A stretch of DNA of 64,000 nt from Thraustochytrium sp. TN22. Its lineage: Eukaryota; Sar; Bigyra; Thraustochytrida; Thraustochytriidae. Location: positions 31,354-95,353 of the forward strand of contig JABLUY010000147.1 of NCBI GenBank assembly GCA_013306675.1, in the 5' to 3' direction. The notes below the pieces were generated by a model. It was given only the letters and a program-made list of their open reading frames with translations, did not search any database and was not told where the DNA came from. Positions 40,460-50,732 of the stretch are shown piece after piece (the first letter of the stretch is position 1; the number at the start of each line of letters is the position of its first letter). The translations under genes were made by a program, and so were the position numbers.

Positions 40460-42403
40460 ATGCAGGAGGCAATGCTGCACGCGCTCCCGCTCGTGCCAGA
40501 AAGGCCCCGCGCGCCAGCGTCGCCACGGCGAGCCCCGTCGACGGCGGCCGATCTGCAGCGCAGGCGGCGAAGGAGGTCGGCGACTGCGTCCGGGCCGAGG
40601 CCTCCCCTCCACAAGCAGACGCGGCCGGACGTCGCCGAGCGACGGCAGCAAGTCGATCCGCGTCGCAACGCGAACAGCCTCGCTGCGGTCGACCTCCACC
40701 ACGAGCTGAGCTCGCTTCTGAGGCGCGCCGGGCCCTCACAGACGCAAAGCGTACTGGCTGTTGTAGCGGAGGCACGCCTGCACGAACAGGTCGACCTGCC
40801 CGCGCGGGAGCCGCTTCTTGAGGAGCTGCTCGAGCTCCGCGGCGAAGACCACAGCGCCTGTGACATCGGCCTGCGCAACGCGCGCTTCTATTACGACCTC
40901 GGCTGGGAGTTGCGTTGCAAGGGAGACCTACGCGGCGCCGCGCGCCTGCTGGCGCGCTCTGCGCGCCTTGATCCGACTGACGCCAAGACGTGGACCAATC
41001 TGGGCTACCTGCAGAGCACTGTCGGCGACGCCCTGGCGGCGCGCGGCGCGCTACGCCAGGCCGCTCGCCTCGAGCCCGACATTCCTGTCCTGCACTTCAA
41101 CCTCGGCGTGGTTTGCACTCAGCTTGGCCGCTTCAACGAGGCCGTCGCCAGCCTCGACCGCGCCATCGCACTCGACCCCTCGCGTCCGGAGTTCTACCGT
41201 GCGCGCGCCTTGGCGCACCGCCGCCGCGCGCGCACCGGCCCCAACGGCGCTGCCGCGCCCGTGGCCGGCGACTTCTTCTCCGCCAGTAACGACTATGTCA
41301 TGGTCGCCGACCCAGCGGCGCTCGCCGCGGCCGGCGCCGTGGCGCGACACCGCGCCGAGCACGATGTTGCGGAGCTCGAGCCGGCGGCCGCCGGCGCCAG
41401 GCCCACGGTGCTGGACGAGCCCTGCCCTAACGGCGCGCGTACACGCATGCTGTCCTACGAGGGTCTGCATCCGCTTTTCTTTGAGGCCACGCAGTTCTGG
41501 GACCAGCTTCCGGACTTCCACGAGAGGTTCTCCTTCGGACGCTACATCGACGCTGCCAGCGTTGACCCGGATGCCCGTGACCAGGATCAAGTTGACGCCC
41601 TGGCCGCCCTGCTTGCCGGCGTCCGCCATTGGCGGCCCTACCCTGGCGCTGTCCACCTCGCAATTGCGCGTCAGGCACGCTTCTTTGCGCTCGCACCTGG
41701 CGGCGTGCTCGCGCACGGCCTCCATGCCGTCGTCCTGCGTGGCACGCTTCAGCTGCTGCGCCACTACGAGCACGAAGACGCCAGCGGCGATTGCGCGGCA
41801 CAGGTTCTTGCCACAGCCGTGCGCTCCTCGCGCTGGCCCGGCCAGACGCTCGCCACCGAAGCGCACGAGGATCAGTGGCGCGCTCAAGACGCCTCCTGCG
41901 GCATCAGCCTGCCGCTTCGCGCGCTTGCGCGCATCCTCGAGGTCTATGCCCGGGAGCGTTTAGAGGACCACCTCGCCCTTCTCGCGGGGTTTCGCATCTT
42001 CAAGCGCTTGGAACCAAGTACGCTACGTGAGCTCGTTCTCGCCATGGGTCCTGAGCGCGTCTACACCGCTGATGAGGTCCTGGTCGAACGCGGCGCGCGC
42101 ATTAAAAGCCTTGGCTTCCTCCTGCACGGCAAGTGCGAGCTCGTGCGGACTCGGGCCTCTGACGGCCACCGAGTTCTACTTGCAGAGCTCGGCACCAAGG
42201 ACGTCTTCAACGAGGACCTCTTGCTACCCCGCGCTGGCGTCGCGCGCAGTGCCAAGCGCGCGCCGTCCTCTGTGTTCTGCAAAACCACCTCGGCGGTGCT
42301 CTGGCTGCCGCTTGACCGCCTGCATGCGCTCACTACCTTTGAGCAGCGCGAGATCCTGCGCAAGAATTTAGTTTGCAGGCCTCAGGCTCTGACTCGTAAA
42401 TAG
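40460..42403 (+). CDS. TPR protein with C-terminal cyclic-nucleotide-binding-like domain
   Basis: 647 residues from ATG 40460. Residues about 130-270 contain TPR repeats: ARFYYDLGWELRCKGDLRGAARLLARSARLDP, AKTWTNLGYLQSTVGDALAARGALRQAARLEP and VLHFNLGVVCTQLGRFNEAVASLDRAIALDP. Residues about 515-640 look like a cNMP-binding fold: FRIFKRLEPSTLRELVLAMGPERVYTADEVLVERG, GFLLHGKCELVRT and LAELGTKDVFNEDLLL. The phosphate-binding cassette normally has the form FGE-(L/I)-A-L-L-x-x-x-x-R-x-A; here it reads VFNEDLLLPRAGVARSAKRA, with Gly-Glu replaced by Asn-Glu and the key Arg not in place, so ligand binding is doubtful. The middle (about 300-500) is unrecognised. The combination suggests a scaffold or ciliary protein (inference). 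Confidence 0.75.
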   Translation: MQEAMLHALPLVPERPRAPASPRRAPSTAADLQRRRRRRSATASGPRPPLHKQTRPDVAERRQQVDPRRNANSLAAVDLHHELSSLLRRAGPSQTQSVLAVVAEARLHEQVDLPAREPLLEELLELRGEDHSACDIGLRNARFYYDLGWELRCKGDLRGAARLLARSARLDPTDAKTWTNLGYLQSTVGDALAARGALRQAARLEPDIPVLHFNLGVVCTQLGRFNEAVASLDRAIALDPSRPEFYRARALAHRRRARTGPNGAAAPVAGDFFSASNDYVMVADPAALAAAGAVARHRAEHDVAELEPAAAGARPTVLDEPCPNGARTRMLSYEGLHPLFFEATQFWDQLPDFHERFSFGRYIDAASVDPDARDQDQVDALAALLAGVRHWRPYPGAVHLAIARQARFFALAPGGVLAHGLHAVVLRGTLQLLRHYEHEDASGDCAAQVLATAVRSSRWPGQTLATEAHEDQWRAQDASCGISLPLRALARILEVYARERLEDHLALLAGFRIFKRLEPSTLRELVLAMGPERVYTADEVLVERGARIKSLGFLLHGKCELVRTRASDGHRVLLAELGTKDVFNEDLLLPRAGVARSAKRAPSSVFCKTTSAVLWLPLDRLHALTTFEQREILRKNLVCRPQALTRK

Positions 42404-42656
42404 TTGGGTGTAGCTTAGCTACTCGCTCTGAGCTTACAGTTACTCACAGAGACAATGAGAGGAGAGGTCAGGGTCAGGGAACTCAAAATGACTTTGATTT
42501 TGCTGTCCGGGCCTGGCCTGGTCTGGCAAACCAGCCTTCCCACCCCCCCCTTCACTCTCTCGCTTCTCAACTAACTAAGTTTATAGCCAGCTAGGCCTGG
42601 AGCTAGTAGAGCTCTGATCAACCAACTCATTGCTTCCTCCTCTTTGTCCAATCCCA

Positions 42657-45189
42657 TCAGCGCGAAGGGTGGTGGTACAGAGCATCTACGAAGCCTGCGA
42701 GGCTCTCCACGGACCGGGGCTGCATCCTACGCAGGTACGAACGCTGGTTCTTCTGAAAGCGTAGCAGCGCGCGCCGCAAAAGTGCGGCTGGCCCCTGCAT
42801 CTGCATCTGACTGCCCCCGCCGGAACACATGGTCCGCGCGAGCTTGGCAGCAACCAAACCCACGTACCGGCCCCGCAAGGCAGCAAGCTTCGCCGCCGAG
42901 ACACGCTCTGCAGTCGACCTCATCATGAGCGCCGTAGGCGCCTCGCCTGCGTGCGCCAGGGCCGAGTCCAGCGCCGCCTGCGCCTCGACCAGCGATGTCG
43001 CCTGCATCAGGCCCTCCCTCGCCTGCGCCACCAGCGCCAGCGCGGTCCCAAAGAGGGACACCTCGCCGTAAAAGACAAAGAGATCCCACACACGCTCAGA
43101 GACTGTCTCCGGAACATCGTGCGCCAGCCACAGGCCGCGCAGCCAACGGACGAGCGACAGGCGCGCCACCAAAGGCGCTGCCTCACGGCCCACGACTGCA
43201 GCTGTGCCGGTCGACCCACTGACGCTATCGATGCGACCAGGGCTAGCGACGCCCTTGCCAGATGTACAAACCTTTTGCAGGTGCGCCATCTCGCGCGGGA
43301 AGGCGTCGTGCAGCAGGCAAGAGAGCACGTATTGATCCACGGCGGCGCTGAGGCCTGACGCATAGTGGTCCAGCGGGACCATGTACTCCACAACCTGTGT
43401 CACGAGCCAGAACGCCGCCTCTTCGCTGCAGTGCGCGCAAGCGAACTGCGCCAGCTCGCGCAGCCGCCCTTGCGCCACGGCGCGCACACCGCTGTTGCGC
43501 TGCGCAAGCGCCGCAAGCACGCGCCCCACGCCAGCCCCGCCCGCCGTGCCGCCTTCCACGGCGGCTCCTGCGCTCCGCACCAGCTTCAGGTAGTAGCCTT
43601 TGCGCACGGCCAGGCGCTTCATAGCCCCTGAGGACAACAGCCACGCCTCCGCGCGGGCGGCCGACGGAACGCCGTGCACAAAGAGCGCCTCCAGCCGCTC
43701 CTGAGGGACCGACTCGACACCGCCCCCGGCCACCTTGGACGCCTGCAGGAGCCCTGCGCGCAGCACCGCCTCGCGCCATGGTGCCTGAAGCAGGCGCATC
43801 TGCTCCTCGGCCAAGAGGTGCGCCCAAACCATGTCCTGCTCCGCGTCCGCCAGGGGCAGGTCCTTAGCCAGCAACCGCTCCAGCTCGGCCGCCTCAAGCC
43901 CCTGTCGCGGTCCTGCACCAGCGTCCGCCGCAACTTGCGGCTGTCTCACGGGCTCCTGCAGAAGAATCCATTCGCTGTCCTCCTGATACGGCGCCGCCTC
44001 GAGCTCCAGCAGGTGGCAATCGTCGTCGACGGACGAGGCCAGCGACAGGACATCCTCCACGGCGGCGGCCCGCGTGGCGCTTGCCTCGAACGCATCCAGG
44101 TCCGCCAGCGCATCGTAGTCCTCGTCGGCCTGGTCCCACTCAGAGCTGCTTGCATCGCCAGTCTTGGGCGCCGCCACAGGACGAGGTCGCGACCCGGCCC
44201 GGTGTCGCGCCGCCCGAGCCGCCCGCGCCGCCCCCGGACCAGACGAGGCCGCGGAGGCCAAGGTCCAAATGCTTGCGGCGGCCGTCGCGGTCCGGATTGC
44301 GGACTCCAGGATAGCCACCGTGTCGAGCGGCGTGCCGCCGGCGCCGCTTGCGGATCCGGCCCACGACTCCAACGTCGAGAGGGACGAGGCGCTCGACACG
44401 GAGCACACAGATGGCGAAGCCACCACGCGGCGTAAATCAGATGCCGCCGCCCAGGCGTCGCGCTCACGCTCCACGCACGAGCCGGACCCCGCTGACGGCG
44501 GTGGCGGCCGCCGCCGGCGCAGCGCCGCCTGCGCGCTGTGAACCGTCACCCTTTTTACCGACTGATCACGGCGCACACTTGCGGCATCCTCTCCCACACC
44601 CTCCCCTTCCTCCTCCTCCTCCTCCTCCTCCTCCTCCTCCGTCCACGCGATGACGCTGCGTGACTCCAGCAAATTGCGCGCGCGCTCGCCATCGCTCAGC
44701 CGTCGACGGGTTCCGGCCACGTGCGCCAGCAGCATCTGCAGGTCCTGGTGCGGCACCTTGGCACGCACCAGCTCGCGCAGCGCGAGCACGTTTTGCGCGA
44801 CACGGTCCAGGTCCGCCCCGGACACCAGATCCTGCGCGTGGAACAGCTTGTCGTCCGCGAGCCCGAGCCGTCGGCACGCCTCCAAGTACTTGTTGACGTT
44901 CTCCACATGGTTCTGCGGCATCAAGCTGCGCCGCGTCTTGCCGATCGTGCGCGGCCAGATCGCGTTCACCGTCTGGCACAGCCGCACGCCGGACTGCAGC
45001 GAGTCGTGGAAGCTCGACGGGAAGCGGTCCTCCAGGATCACCTGCGTCACACCCGCCGACTCGTCCGTCAGTCAAAGCCCTCAGCGCCTCGCGCGCCGCA
45101 CAAGTCTTTTGCATCGCACCTACCTCGAGCCACCGCTGCGCCTCGCGCTGCGCAGCGCCGCCCTCCGCGGCGTGGTCCGGCGTGCTCAT
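42657..45189 (-). CDS. calponin-homology domain fused to a TBC (Rab-GAP-like) domain, two exons
   Basis: Join of exon 1 45189-45124 (22 codons) and exon 2 45041-42657; 816 residues. The 82-bp intron 45123-45042 has donor GAG|GTAGGT and acceptor ACGCAG|GTG; splicing joins EAQRWLE to VILEDRFPSSFHDSLQSGVRLCQTVNAIWP, an unbroken CH-domain start. CH about 16-125; then an 11-Glu run and a disordered acidic middle. A TBC-like fold lies at about 470-690: LFVHGVPSAARAEAWLLSSGA (the G-x-P...R-x-x-W opening), FWLVTQVVEYMVP, and VSERVWDLFVFYGEVSLFGTALAL (the WD-x-F block). The catalytic IxxDxxR and YxQ fingers of active Rab-GAPs (family knowledge) are not seen, so GAP activity is doubtful. CH plus TBC links actin or tubulin binding to Rab control (inference). 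Confidence 0.75.
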
Positions 45190-45693
45190 GGCGGGCGGCG
45201 GCGGCGGCGGCGGCGGCGGCGGGAGAGTGAGAGAGAGTGCCTTGCTTGCGCCGCTTCCCGCTCTCGCTGCCCGCTCGCTCGTGTGCTTGCTCGCTCGCCT
45301 GCGCGCGCACTCGTCGGCACGCCCTAGCCTGCGTTGCTTGCTTGCGCCCTCGCCGCCTGCCGTACGTTGCCGCGCGCCGCCTGGGCTCGCTCGCGCCGCT
45401 GTGCGGACTGGCCCGTGGCCGGCCGGCCACCGCCTCTTCTTAGCTAGCTAGCTAGCTAGCCAGGTCACTCCAAGTCACGGCCGGGCAGGCTGGCAGCGCA
45501 GAATTTTCTTTTTCCTTTCCGAGTCCACTGGCAGGGCTTTCGGGTCTCTCGCGGTCTCTCACAAACCTCGCGTCAGGCACACTGGCACAGCTTGGCTTGT
45601 CACAGCCACTATGGCCACTGGCATGGACAGGAACATGCCAGTGCTGGCCGTTGCAGTGTGGTCACGGGTCTCTGGTTTCTTCTACCTCTGGCA
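45190..45693. promoter_or_regulatory. upstream region of the CH-TBC gene with octamer cluster
   Basis: 504 bp without a gene. It contains a GGC repeat next to the start codon (45190-45223), a (TAGC) array (45441-45460), and four TGCCAGTG/CACTGGCA octamers: 45526-45533, 45580-45587 and the inverted pair 45616-45623 / 45636-45643, whose arms extend to ten bases (CACTGGCATG / CATGCCAGTG). The octamers lie 337-454 bp upstream of the CH-TBC ATG and just beyond the 3' end of the next gene. Confidence 0.45.
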
Positions 45694-47568
45694 TCACATG
45701 AGCACGCAGGCCTCGCCCTTGGCTTTGGTTTTCGCCTCCACATTTTGCTCGTGCTCGTCACGGTGGTTGTCCCGACATTCGTGCTCGTTGCGTTGCTCGG
45801 GCTGGACGCACGCGTCGTTTTGGTCCTCCCCATCGTCGTCGTTCTGGTCATCCTCCTCCGCGTTCTTGTGGTCCTCCTCGTTCTTGCCACCGTCGTCGGC
45901 GTCGGCAGCAGCAGCAGCTGCACGACCGCGCTTGCTTTCAAGTGCCGCTCGGGCCTCGACCTCGAGAAAGACCGGCGCGGCGCGCACAGACAGGGCCTCC
46001 GGGGCCACGAGGCTGGCCGGTTGCAGGTGGAGGGTACGCTGAAAAGGCGGCACGCTGTTGTGGAGGCCCTGGCGGTAGATCTCGCAGACTGCCAGGGCAG
46101 CGCGCTCCAGCCAAACGAGCGCGTCGGCGTCCATGTCCACCGGCTGGCGGTCCTTGAAGTGTAAAAACACGGGGAAGCGCTGCGAGCCGAGCGCCGGTGC
46201 GTCGTGTGCCACTTCGAAGCCGCCGGCCTCGATCGTATCGAGCTCATCAAAGGGCAATACGGTGGCGTCCTCGAAAAGCAAGGTGGCCTCACGGCCGAGC
46301 CAGACCTCACGGCCCGCGGCGCGGCCCGCCTCCAAGTCGGCGAGCGGGATGGCGAATTTGCGCACCGAGGGCCAGTGGCTGCGCAGAGCATCTGCGTCCG
46401 CGTAGACGAGCTCCTCGCCGGTGCGGATGTCCACCTTGCGCGGCTTGGTGCGCTTGAGCGGCCTGCCCAGATCCGTCTCGGACTGGCCCGTGTACGCGCA
46501 GCGCGGCCCTTCCGTCGTCGCGGGCACGTACACCTTGTGGCCCGCCGGCACTAGGCGCGCCTCCAGGTCGAGCTTGGAAAAGAAGACGGCCAGCCCGCGC
46601 ACCTGCTCGCCAGGCCCACCGTGGCCCAGCACCGAGACCCAGACGGAGCCGGGGCCCACGCTCAGGTCGCGCTTCGCCGTGCCCGTGGCGCACCGCGCCG
46701 GCTCGGCTACGGTCAGCTGAAAGGAGCGCCGTTCATGCCAGCCGTCCCAGGGCGCGCCCCGTCCCAGTTCGGCAGCCGCAGCGTAAGCGGCACGAACCAT
46801 GGGCTCCGCGAGCGCGTCGGACCGCGCCAGCGCCGGCAGGTGGCTCGTCGGCCCCACGGTGGCCATCTCCTTACGCACCAGCATGTCGCTAAACTTGCTC
46901 ACAATCTCGTCGATGCCTTCGGACTCCGACAGCTGGCTCGCTTCGATGCCCAGCGCCTCCAGTGTACGGTACACGCCGCCCGCCAGGTCGTTGTCCACAA
47001 AGGTCACGGCGCCGGGGCGACGCTGCGCGCCGGCCGTCGGGTTTGTGAAGGCGCGCTCCAGCAAGCGCACTACCTGTGCGGCCGTCGGCGGCCGCTCCGG
47101 CGGCTCGCAGATTTGCTGCGTCAACAGCCGGCCCTCCGGGTACAAGCAGGACAGGATCACCGAGTACGGCCGGCATGGTTCCCCGACTCGCACTGACTCG
47201 GTGCCCTCCTCCGCCGCGCTCCACACGCGCAGCTTGCGCACGACCACCTGCCAGATCTCCTTGGGTTGCTGCGCCAGCGCACGCACGCGCTTGCGCGCCG
47301 CCTCGTCCATGAGCACCTCTTCCTTGATCTCCAGCTTCCCGTCACCGAAGTCGAACTGCGTCGCCTTCGCCATCGTCTTCGCCAGCCCTCGCTGCGCCTC
47401 TCCATCCGATTGCGTCTTGCGCTCCTGGCTCTCCTCCTCCTCCTCCTCCTCCTCCTCGTCGTCGTCGGACCCCATCGCGTCCCACTTGGCGTACGTGTCC
47501 ACGCCCCAGGCGCGCTTCTTCTCCTCTTGCGCGCCAGCGGCCGCGCCGCCCACTCCCGTGGCCTCCAT
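45694..47568 (-). CDS. acidic protein with a DUF6930-like domain
   Basis: 624 residues, ATG 47568, stop TGA. The N terminus has a 9-Glu run after three Asp. The block RPYSVILSCLYPEGRLLTQQICEPPERPPTAAQVVRLLERAF...RRPGAVTFVDNDLAGGVYRTLEALGI (about 130-215) recalls the uncharacterised DUF6930 pattern of an RP-start, a proline-rich loop, an RRP step and a short alpha/beta unit (from memory, moderate). The remainder (about 260-545) is well-folded in composition but unrecognised. The C terminus is a long Asp/Glu/Asn/His-rich tail (DDGGKNEEDHKNAEEDDQNDDDGE). No membrane segments. A GCCGC pentamer array (47586-47616) sits directly upstream of the ATG, and the palindromic octamer pair at 47840 lies 272 bp upstream. 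Confidence 0.75.
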   Translation of the reverse strand: MEATGVGGAAAGAQEEKKRAWGVDTYAKWDAMGSDDDEEEEEEEEESQERKTQSDGEAQRGLAKTMAKATQFDFGDGKLEIKEEVLMDEAARKRVRALAQQPKEIWQVVVRKLRVWSAAEEGTESVRVGEPCRPYSVILSCLYPEGRLLTQQICEPPERPPTAAQVVRLLERAFTNPTAGAQRRPGAVTFVDNDLAGGVYRTLEALGIEASQLSESEGIDEIVSKFSDMLVRKEMATVGPTSHLPALARSDALAEPMVRAAYAAAAELGRGAPWDGWHERRSFQLTVAEPARCATGTAKRDLSVGPGSVWVSVLGHGGPGEQVRGLAVFFSKLDLEARLVPAGHKVYVPATTEGPRCAYTGQSETDLGRPLKRTKPRKVDIRTGEELVYADADALRSHWPSVRKFAIPLADLEAGRAAGREVWLGREATLLFEDATVLPFDELDTIEAGGFEVAHDAPALGSQRFPVFLHFKDRQPVDMDADALVWLERAALAVCEIYRQGLHNSVPPFQRTLHLQPASLVAPEALSVRAAPVFLEVEARAALESKRGRAAAAAADADDGGKNEEDHKNAEEDDQNDDDGEDQNDACVQPEQRNEHECRDNHRDEHEQNVEAKTKAKGEACVLM

Positions 47569-48695
47569 GCCGCCGTTCGCCCTCCGCCGCGCCGCGCCGC
47601 GCCGCGCCGCGCCGCCGCGAGCGTCGAGCTAGACGACTCTGAGTCTGCGTGCGCAGCCCCGCTCCGCGCGCTTGTGCTCGTAGAGTAGAGTAGAGGCACA
47701 ACTTGAAGCCCGCCGCGCCGCGGGGGGTTCAACGGGCGGGCGCCCGTCACGGTGACGGTCACCGAGCGGGCGCCTGACTCATGATCACAGCCAGCCTGTG
47801 GTCTCGCGCACCTGCGTCCATGGCCACCGGTGGCGCGCGCACTGGCACTGCCAGTGGTGATGGCACGGCACCCATGGCCAGGACCGTCGTCGACCTTCGC
47901 TGCGCAATGCGCACCATGACCGTGACCGCTGCAAGCGCCCACTGGCAGAACTCCTGGCAGAACTCCTCATTGAACGTCACTGGCAGGCGACCATGATGCA
48001 GCGCCGCGGTCAGCATGCTTCGTACATCGTTGTGCCGGTGAGTCTGCTGAGTCCCTCCCCGCCAGCCTGCATGGAGATGCGGTAACGCGGCGTCATCTCG
48101 TAACTTGCAGTAAACTTGCACATGCGAAGCGACATCTGGCAAGCCTGGCAAGCGGCAAGCAAGGTTCTGAGCGAAGAGGCGCGAAGAGGGAAGAGGCGCG
48201 AAGAGGCGCGAAGAGGCGCGAAAAGGCGCGAAGAGCTGCGCGGCGCGGTTCGCGAGTGAGCTGAGCTGAGCCGACCAGAGCGAGCTGTCGCTCGAACTCA
48301 CAGTCGGGCCCTCCAAGCTCGTCGCAAACGTTGCTGCCAGTGGAGCTCGAGCTACGCGAGCTACGTCGCCGTGCGTCGCCGTTCCAGGTCACGCGTTCGC
48401 GTGTTCGCGAGCTCGAAAAGAGCCCTGCGTGGCGACTTGCAGCGCCTGCAAGGGGCGTGGCGCTGCACTGGCGCATGCACGCGCGACGGCGGCACGAGGA
48501 CGCTACCGTCTGCAGTGTCATCAACATCAGTACCGTCCTCGTCTCGGCGTGCGAGAGCGCGGACGCGTGCAGGAGCGGGCGGGCGGGCAGCAAAGCCCCG
48601 GCGCTGCGGCTGCGCCACGCCGCGCCGCGCCGCGCCGCGCTGCGCTGCGCTGCGCTGCGGCTGGGCTGGGTTTGCGTGCGGCGGCGGCGGTGCGT
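47569..48695. other. shared upstream region of the DUF6930-like and CAMK genes
   Basis: 1.1 kb between divergent genes. It holds a GCCGC array (47586-47616), octamers at 47840, 47849, 47940, 47978 and 48335, a 10-bp tandem repeat GCGAAGAGGC (about 48171-48236), and a second pentamer array CGCCG/CTGCG (48613-48660) next to the kinase start. No gene seen. Confidence 0.5.
47840..47856. promoter_or_regulatory. 17-bp palindrome CACTGGCACTGCCAGTG
   Basis: Perfect inverted pair of the recurrent octamer with a 1-bp centre, 272 bp upstream of the DUF6930-like ATG. Two further copies follow at 47940-47947 and 47978-47985. It looks like a dimer-binding site (inference). Confidence 0.5.
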
Positions 48696-50732
48696 ATGCT
48701 GTGCAGAATGCCCTGGCTGGGCTGGGCCAGCCCGCGCGGCAGCGGCAGCAGCGCCGTGGCGCAGGAAGAGGTGGCGGGCGCGGGGCGGGCGGCGGCGGGG
48801 CAGGCGGCGGCGGCGGCCACGCCGGCGCCGGGAGCTGGAGCCGGCGCCCGCGGGGAAGCGGACTCGGACGGCGCGGCGCGCACCATCTATGATGATTACA
48901 GCGTGCGGCGCGAGGTGGGCAAGGGCGGCTACTCACGTGTGTATCGCGCCGTGGACCGCGCCACGGGCAAGGTGGTGGCCATCAAGGTGATGGGCGTGGA
49001 GGACTACGACCAGGAGATGGTCCGCATCGTGGACAATGAGATCGCCATTATGGAGCGCCTGCGCGAGGAGCTGCCGGAGTTCGCCGCCAGCTTCGTACAG
49101 ATTGTGGACGTGGTGCGCGAGCGGGAGCGCGTATGCATCGTGATGGAGTTCCTGGAAGGCGGCGAGCTCTTTGACCGCATCGTGGCGCGCAGGCACTACT
49201 CGGAGAAGGACGCACGCGCCACCATGAGCAACTTGGTGCGCAGCGTCAAGGTCTTGCACGAGCACGGCATCATTCACCGCGATCTCAAGCCGGAGAACCT
49301 GGTCTTTGAGACCACCGACGAGCAGGCCAACCTCAAGCTCATGGACTTCGGCCTGGCGCTCGAGCTCGGCGCTGAAGACCCGCACGATTCGCTCGAGTAC
49401 GTCGGCACGCTCGGCTACGTTGCTCCCGAGGTTCTCCTCCGCCAGGAGTACTCGCCGGCGTGCGATGTGTGGTCGCTCGGCGTCATCCTCTACATTCTGC
49501 TCGTCGGCAGGCAGCCCTTTCGCGGGCGCAGCGCCGCCGAGCAGATGGCCCGGACCAAGGCCGGCGCCTACGACTTGGACGGCCCGCATTGGGATGAGGT
49601 CTCGGATTCGGCAAAGGACCTCGTGTCGCGCATGCTCGAAGTGGATCCTGCATCGCGCATCACGCTGGCCGAGGCCGTGCGCCACCCTTGGATGTTCACG
49701 TCCAGCCTGCAGGCGGCCACGCGCCACCTCGCAGGCACACTCGCGGACCTGCGCAACTTCAATGACAGTCGCAAGATGCGCGTCATCGCAGAGCACGTTG
49801 TGGGCCAGACCACCGACGACCTACGCTTGGCGCTCATGGGGCTACTGGAGAACTCATCACACGCCGCCGGCCTCACGGCGCGCGAGCTGCTTCGGGTCAT
49901 CACCGCACTCAAGAGCATGCGCATCCGCGGCCGCATCGACCGCGTCCAGTTCATCAGGCTCATGCAGCGGGTCGGCCTGCGCTCACTCCCGGCCAGCGAC
50001 ATGTTTGACGTCATGCTAGACCACAGCGGTTATTCGCACCGGGTGCCCGCAGGCTCGCGAGCGACCGCCACCGAGCTCGCCTCGGATGACGACCGCGCCG
50101 CCGCTGCCGCCACCAACGCCAACGCCACGGGCGCCGGCGACGACGACGAGCCCCCCACCCTTGACGTCGACGAGCTCGTTGTCGGGCTCTCCGTCATTGC
50201 CGTCAAGGCCTCGCGGGAGCGCGTGCTCCAGAGCGTCTTCGGCTTCTTGGCCGATGGCCGCGACTCCGCGCCCGGCTCGCTCTCGGCCCGCGGCTACGCC
50301 AAGATTCTCCGCCTCATTGCGAGCTACGAGCGTCCGCGCGACCGTCAGGCTGCCAATATGCTGGCCAATGACCTCGCCACTGTCTTCAACGAAGAGGCCG
50401 TGCCGCGCTCTCGCGCCGCGGCACTCGGCCACAGCAAGGACCATGTCGACGTCGTGGACCACGCCGACGAGGCTGTGGAGGACCCCGACGCCGCCGACCC
50501 GCCAGTTGACGCCGACCTCGAGCCGGAGATCACCTTCGATGACTTTCGCCGCGGCATTTTGCAAATCGGCGACAAGTTTCTCCTAGGCCTTTTCTCCTTC
50601 AGGTCCATCGTCTCCTCGGTCAACCGCCTCGACAGCAATGTGCCTCGACAGTCTTCTGTCAAGCGAGTCACCACCTACCTCTCCAAGATGGCAACCTTTA
50701 CCAGGGACGTTGGCCAAGCCTACGAGGCCTGA
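48696..50732 (+). CDS. CAMK/CDPK-like serine/threonine kinase with degenerate EF-hand region
   Basis: 678 residues from ATG 48696 (the frame is open well upstream without a better start). Kinase about 67-335: glycine loop [11 protein letters not shown], catalytic Lys97 in [18 protein letters not shown] (about 194), [10 protein letters not shown] (about 217), a [30 protein letters not shown] activation region and HPWMF closing the domain; a CAMK-group profile. The C-terminal ~340 residues resemble CDPK calmodulin-like halves (alternating helix-loop-helix blocks, [44 protein letters not shown]), but no loop has the canonical DxDxDG calcium ligands. Calcium control is therefore doubtful (inference). 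No myristoylation Gly at position 2. Confidence 0.88.
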   Translation: MLCRMPWLGWASPRGSGSSAVAQEEVAGAGRAAAGQAAAAATPAPGAGAGARGEADSDGAARTIYDDYSVRREVGKGGYSRVYRAVDRATGKVVAIKVMGVEDYDQEMVRIVDNEIAIMERLREELPEFAASFVQIVDVVRERERVCIVMEFLEGGELFDRIVARRHYSEKDARATMSNLVRSVKVLHEHGIIHRDLKPENLVFETTDEQANLKLMDFGLALELGAEDPHDSLEYVGTLGYVAPEVLLRQEYSPACDVWSLGVILYILLVGRQPFRGRSAAEQMARTKAGAYDLDGPHWDEVSDSAKDLVSRMLEVDPASRITLAEAVRHPWMFTSSLQAATRHLAGTLADLRNFNDSRKMRVIAEHVVGQTTDDLRLALMGLLENSSHAAGLTARELLRVITALKSMRIRGRIDRVQFIRLMQRVGLRSLPASDMFDVMLDHSGYSHRVPAGSRATATELASDDDRAAAAATNANATGAGDDDEPPTLDVDELVVGLSVIAVKASRERVLQSVFGFLADGRDSAPGSLSARGYAKILRLIASYERPRDRQAANMLANDLATVFNEEAVPRSRAAALGHSKDHVDVVDHADEAVEDPDAADPPVDADLEPEITFDDFRRGILQIGDKFLLGLFSFRSIVSSVNRLDSNVPRQSSVKRVTTYLSKMATFTRDVGQAYEA

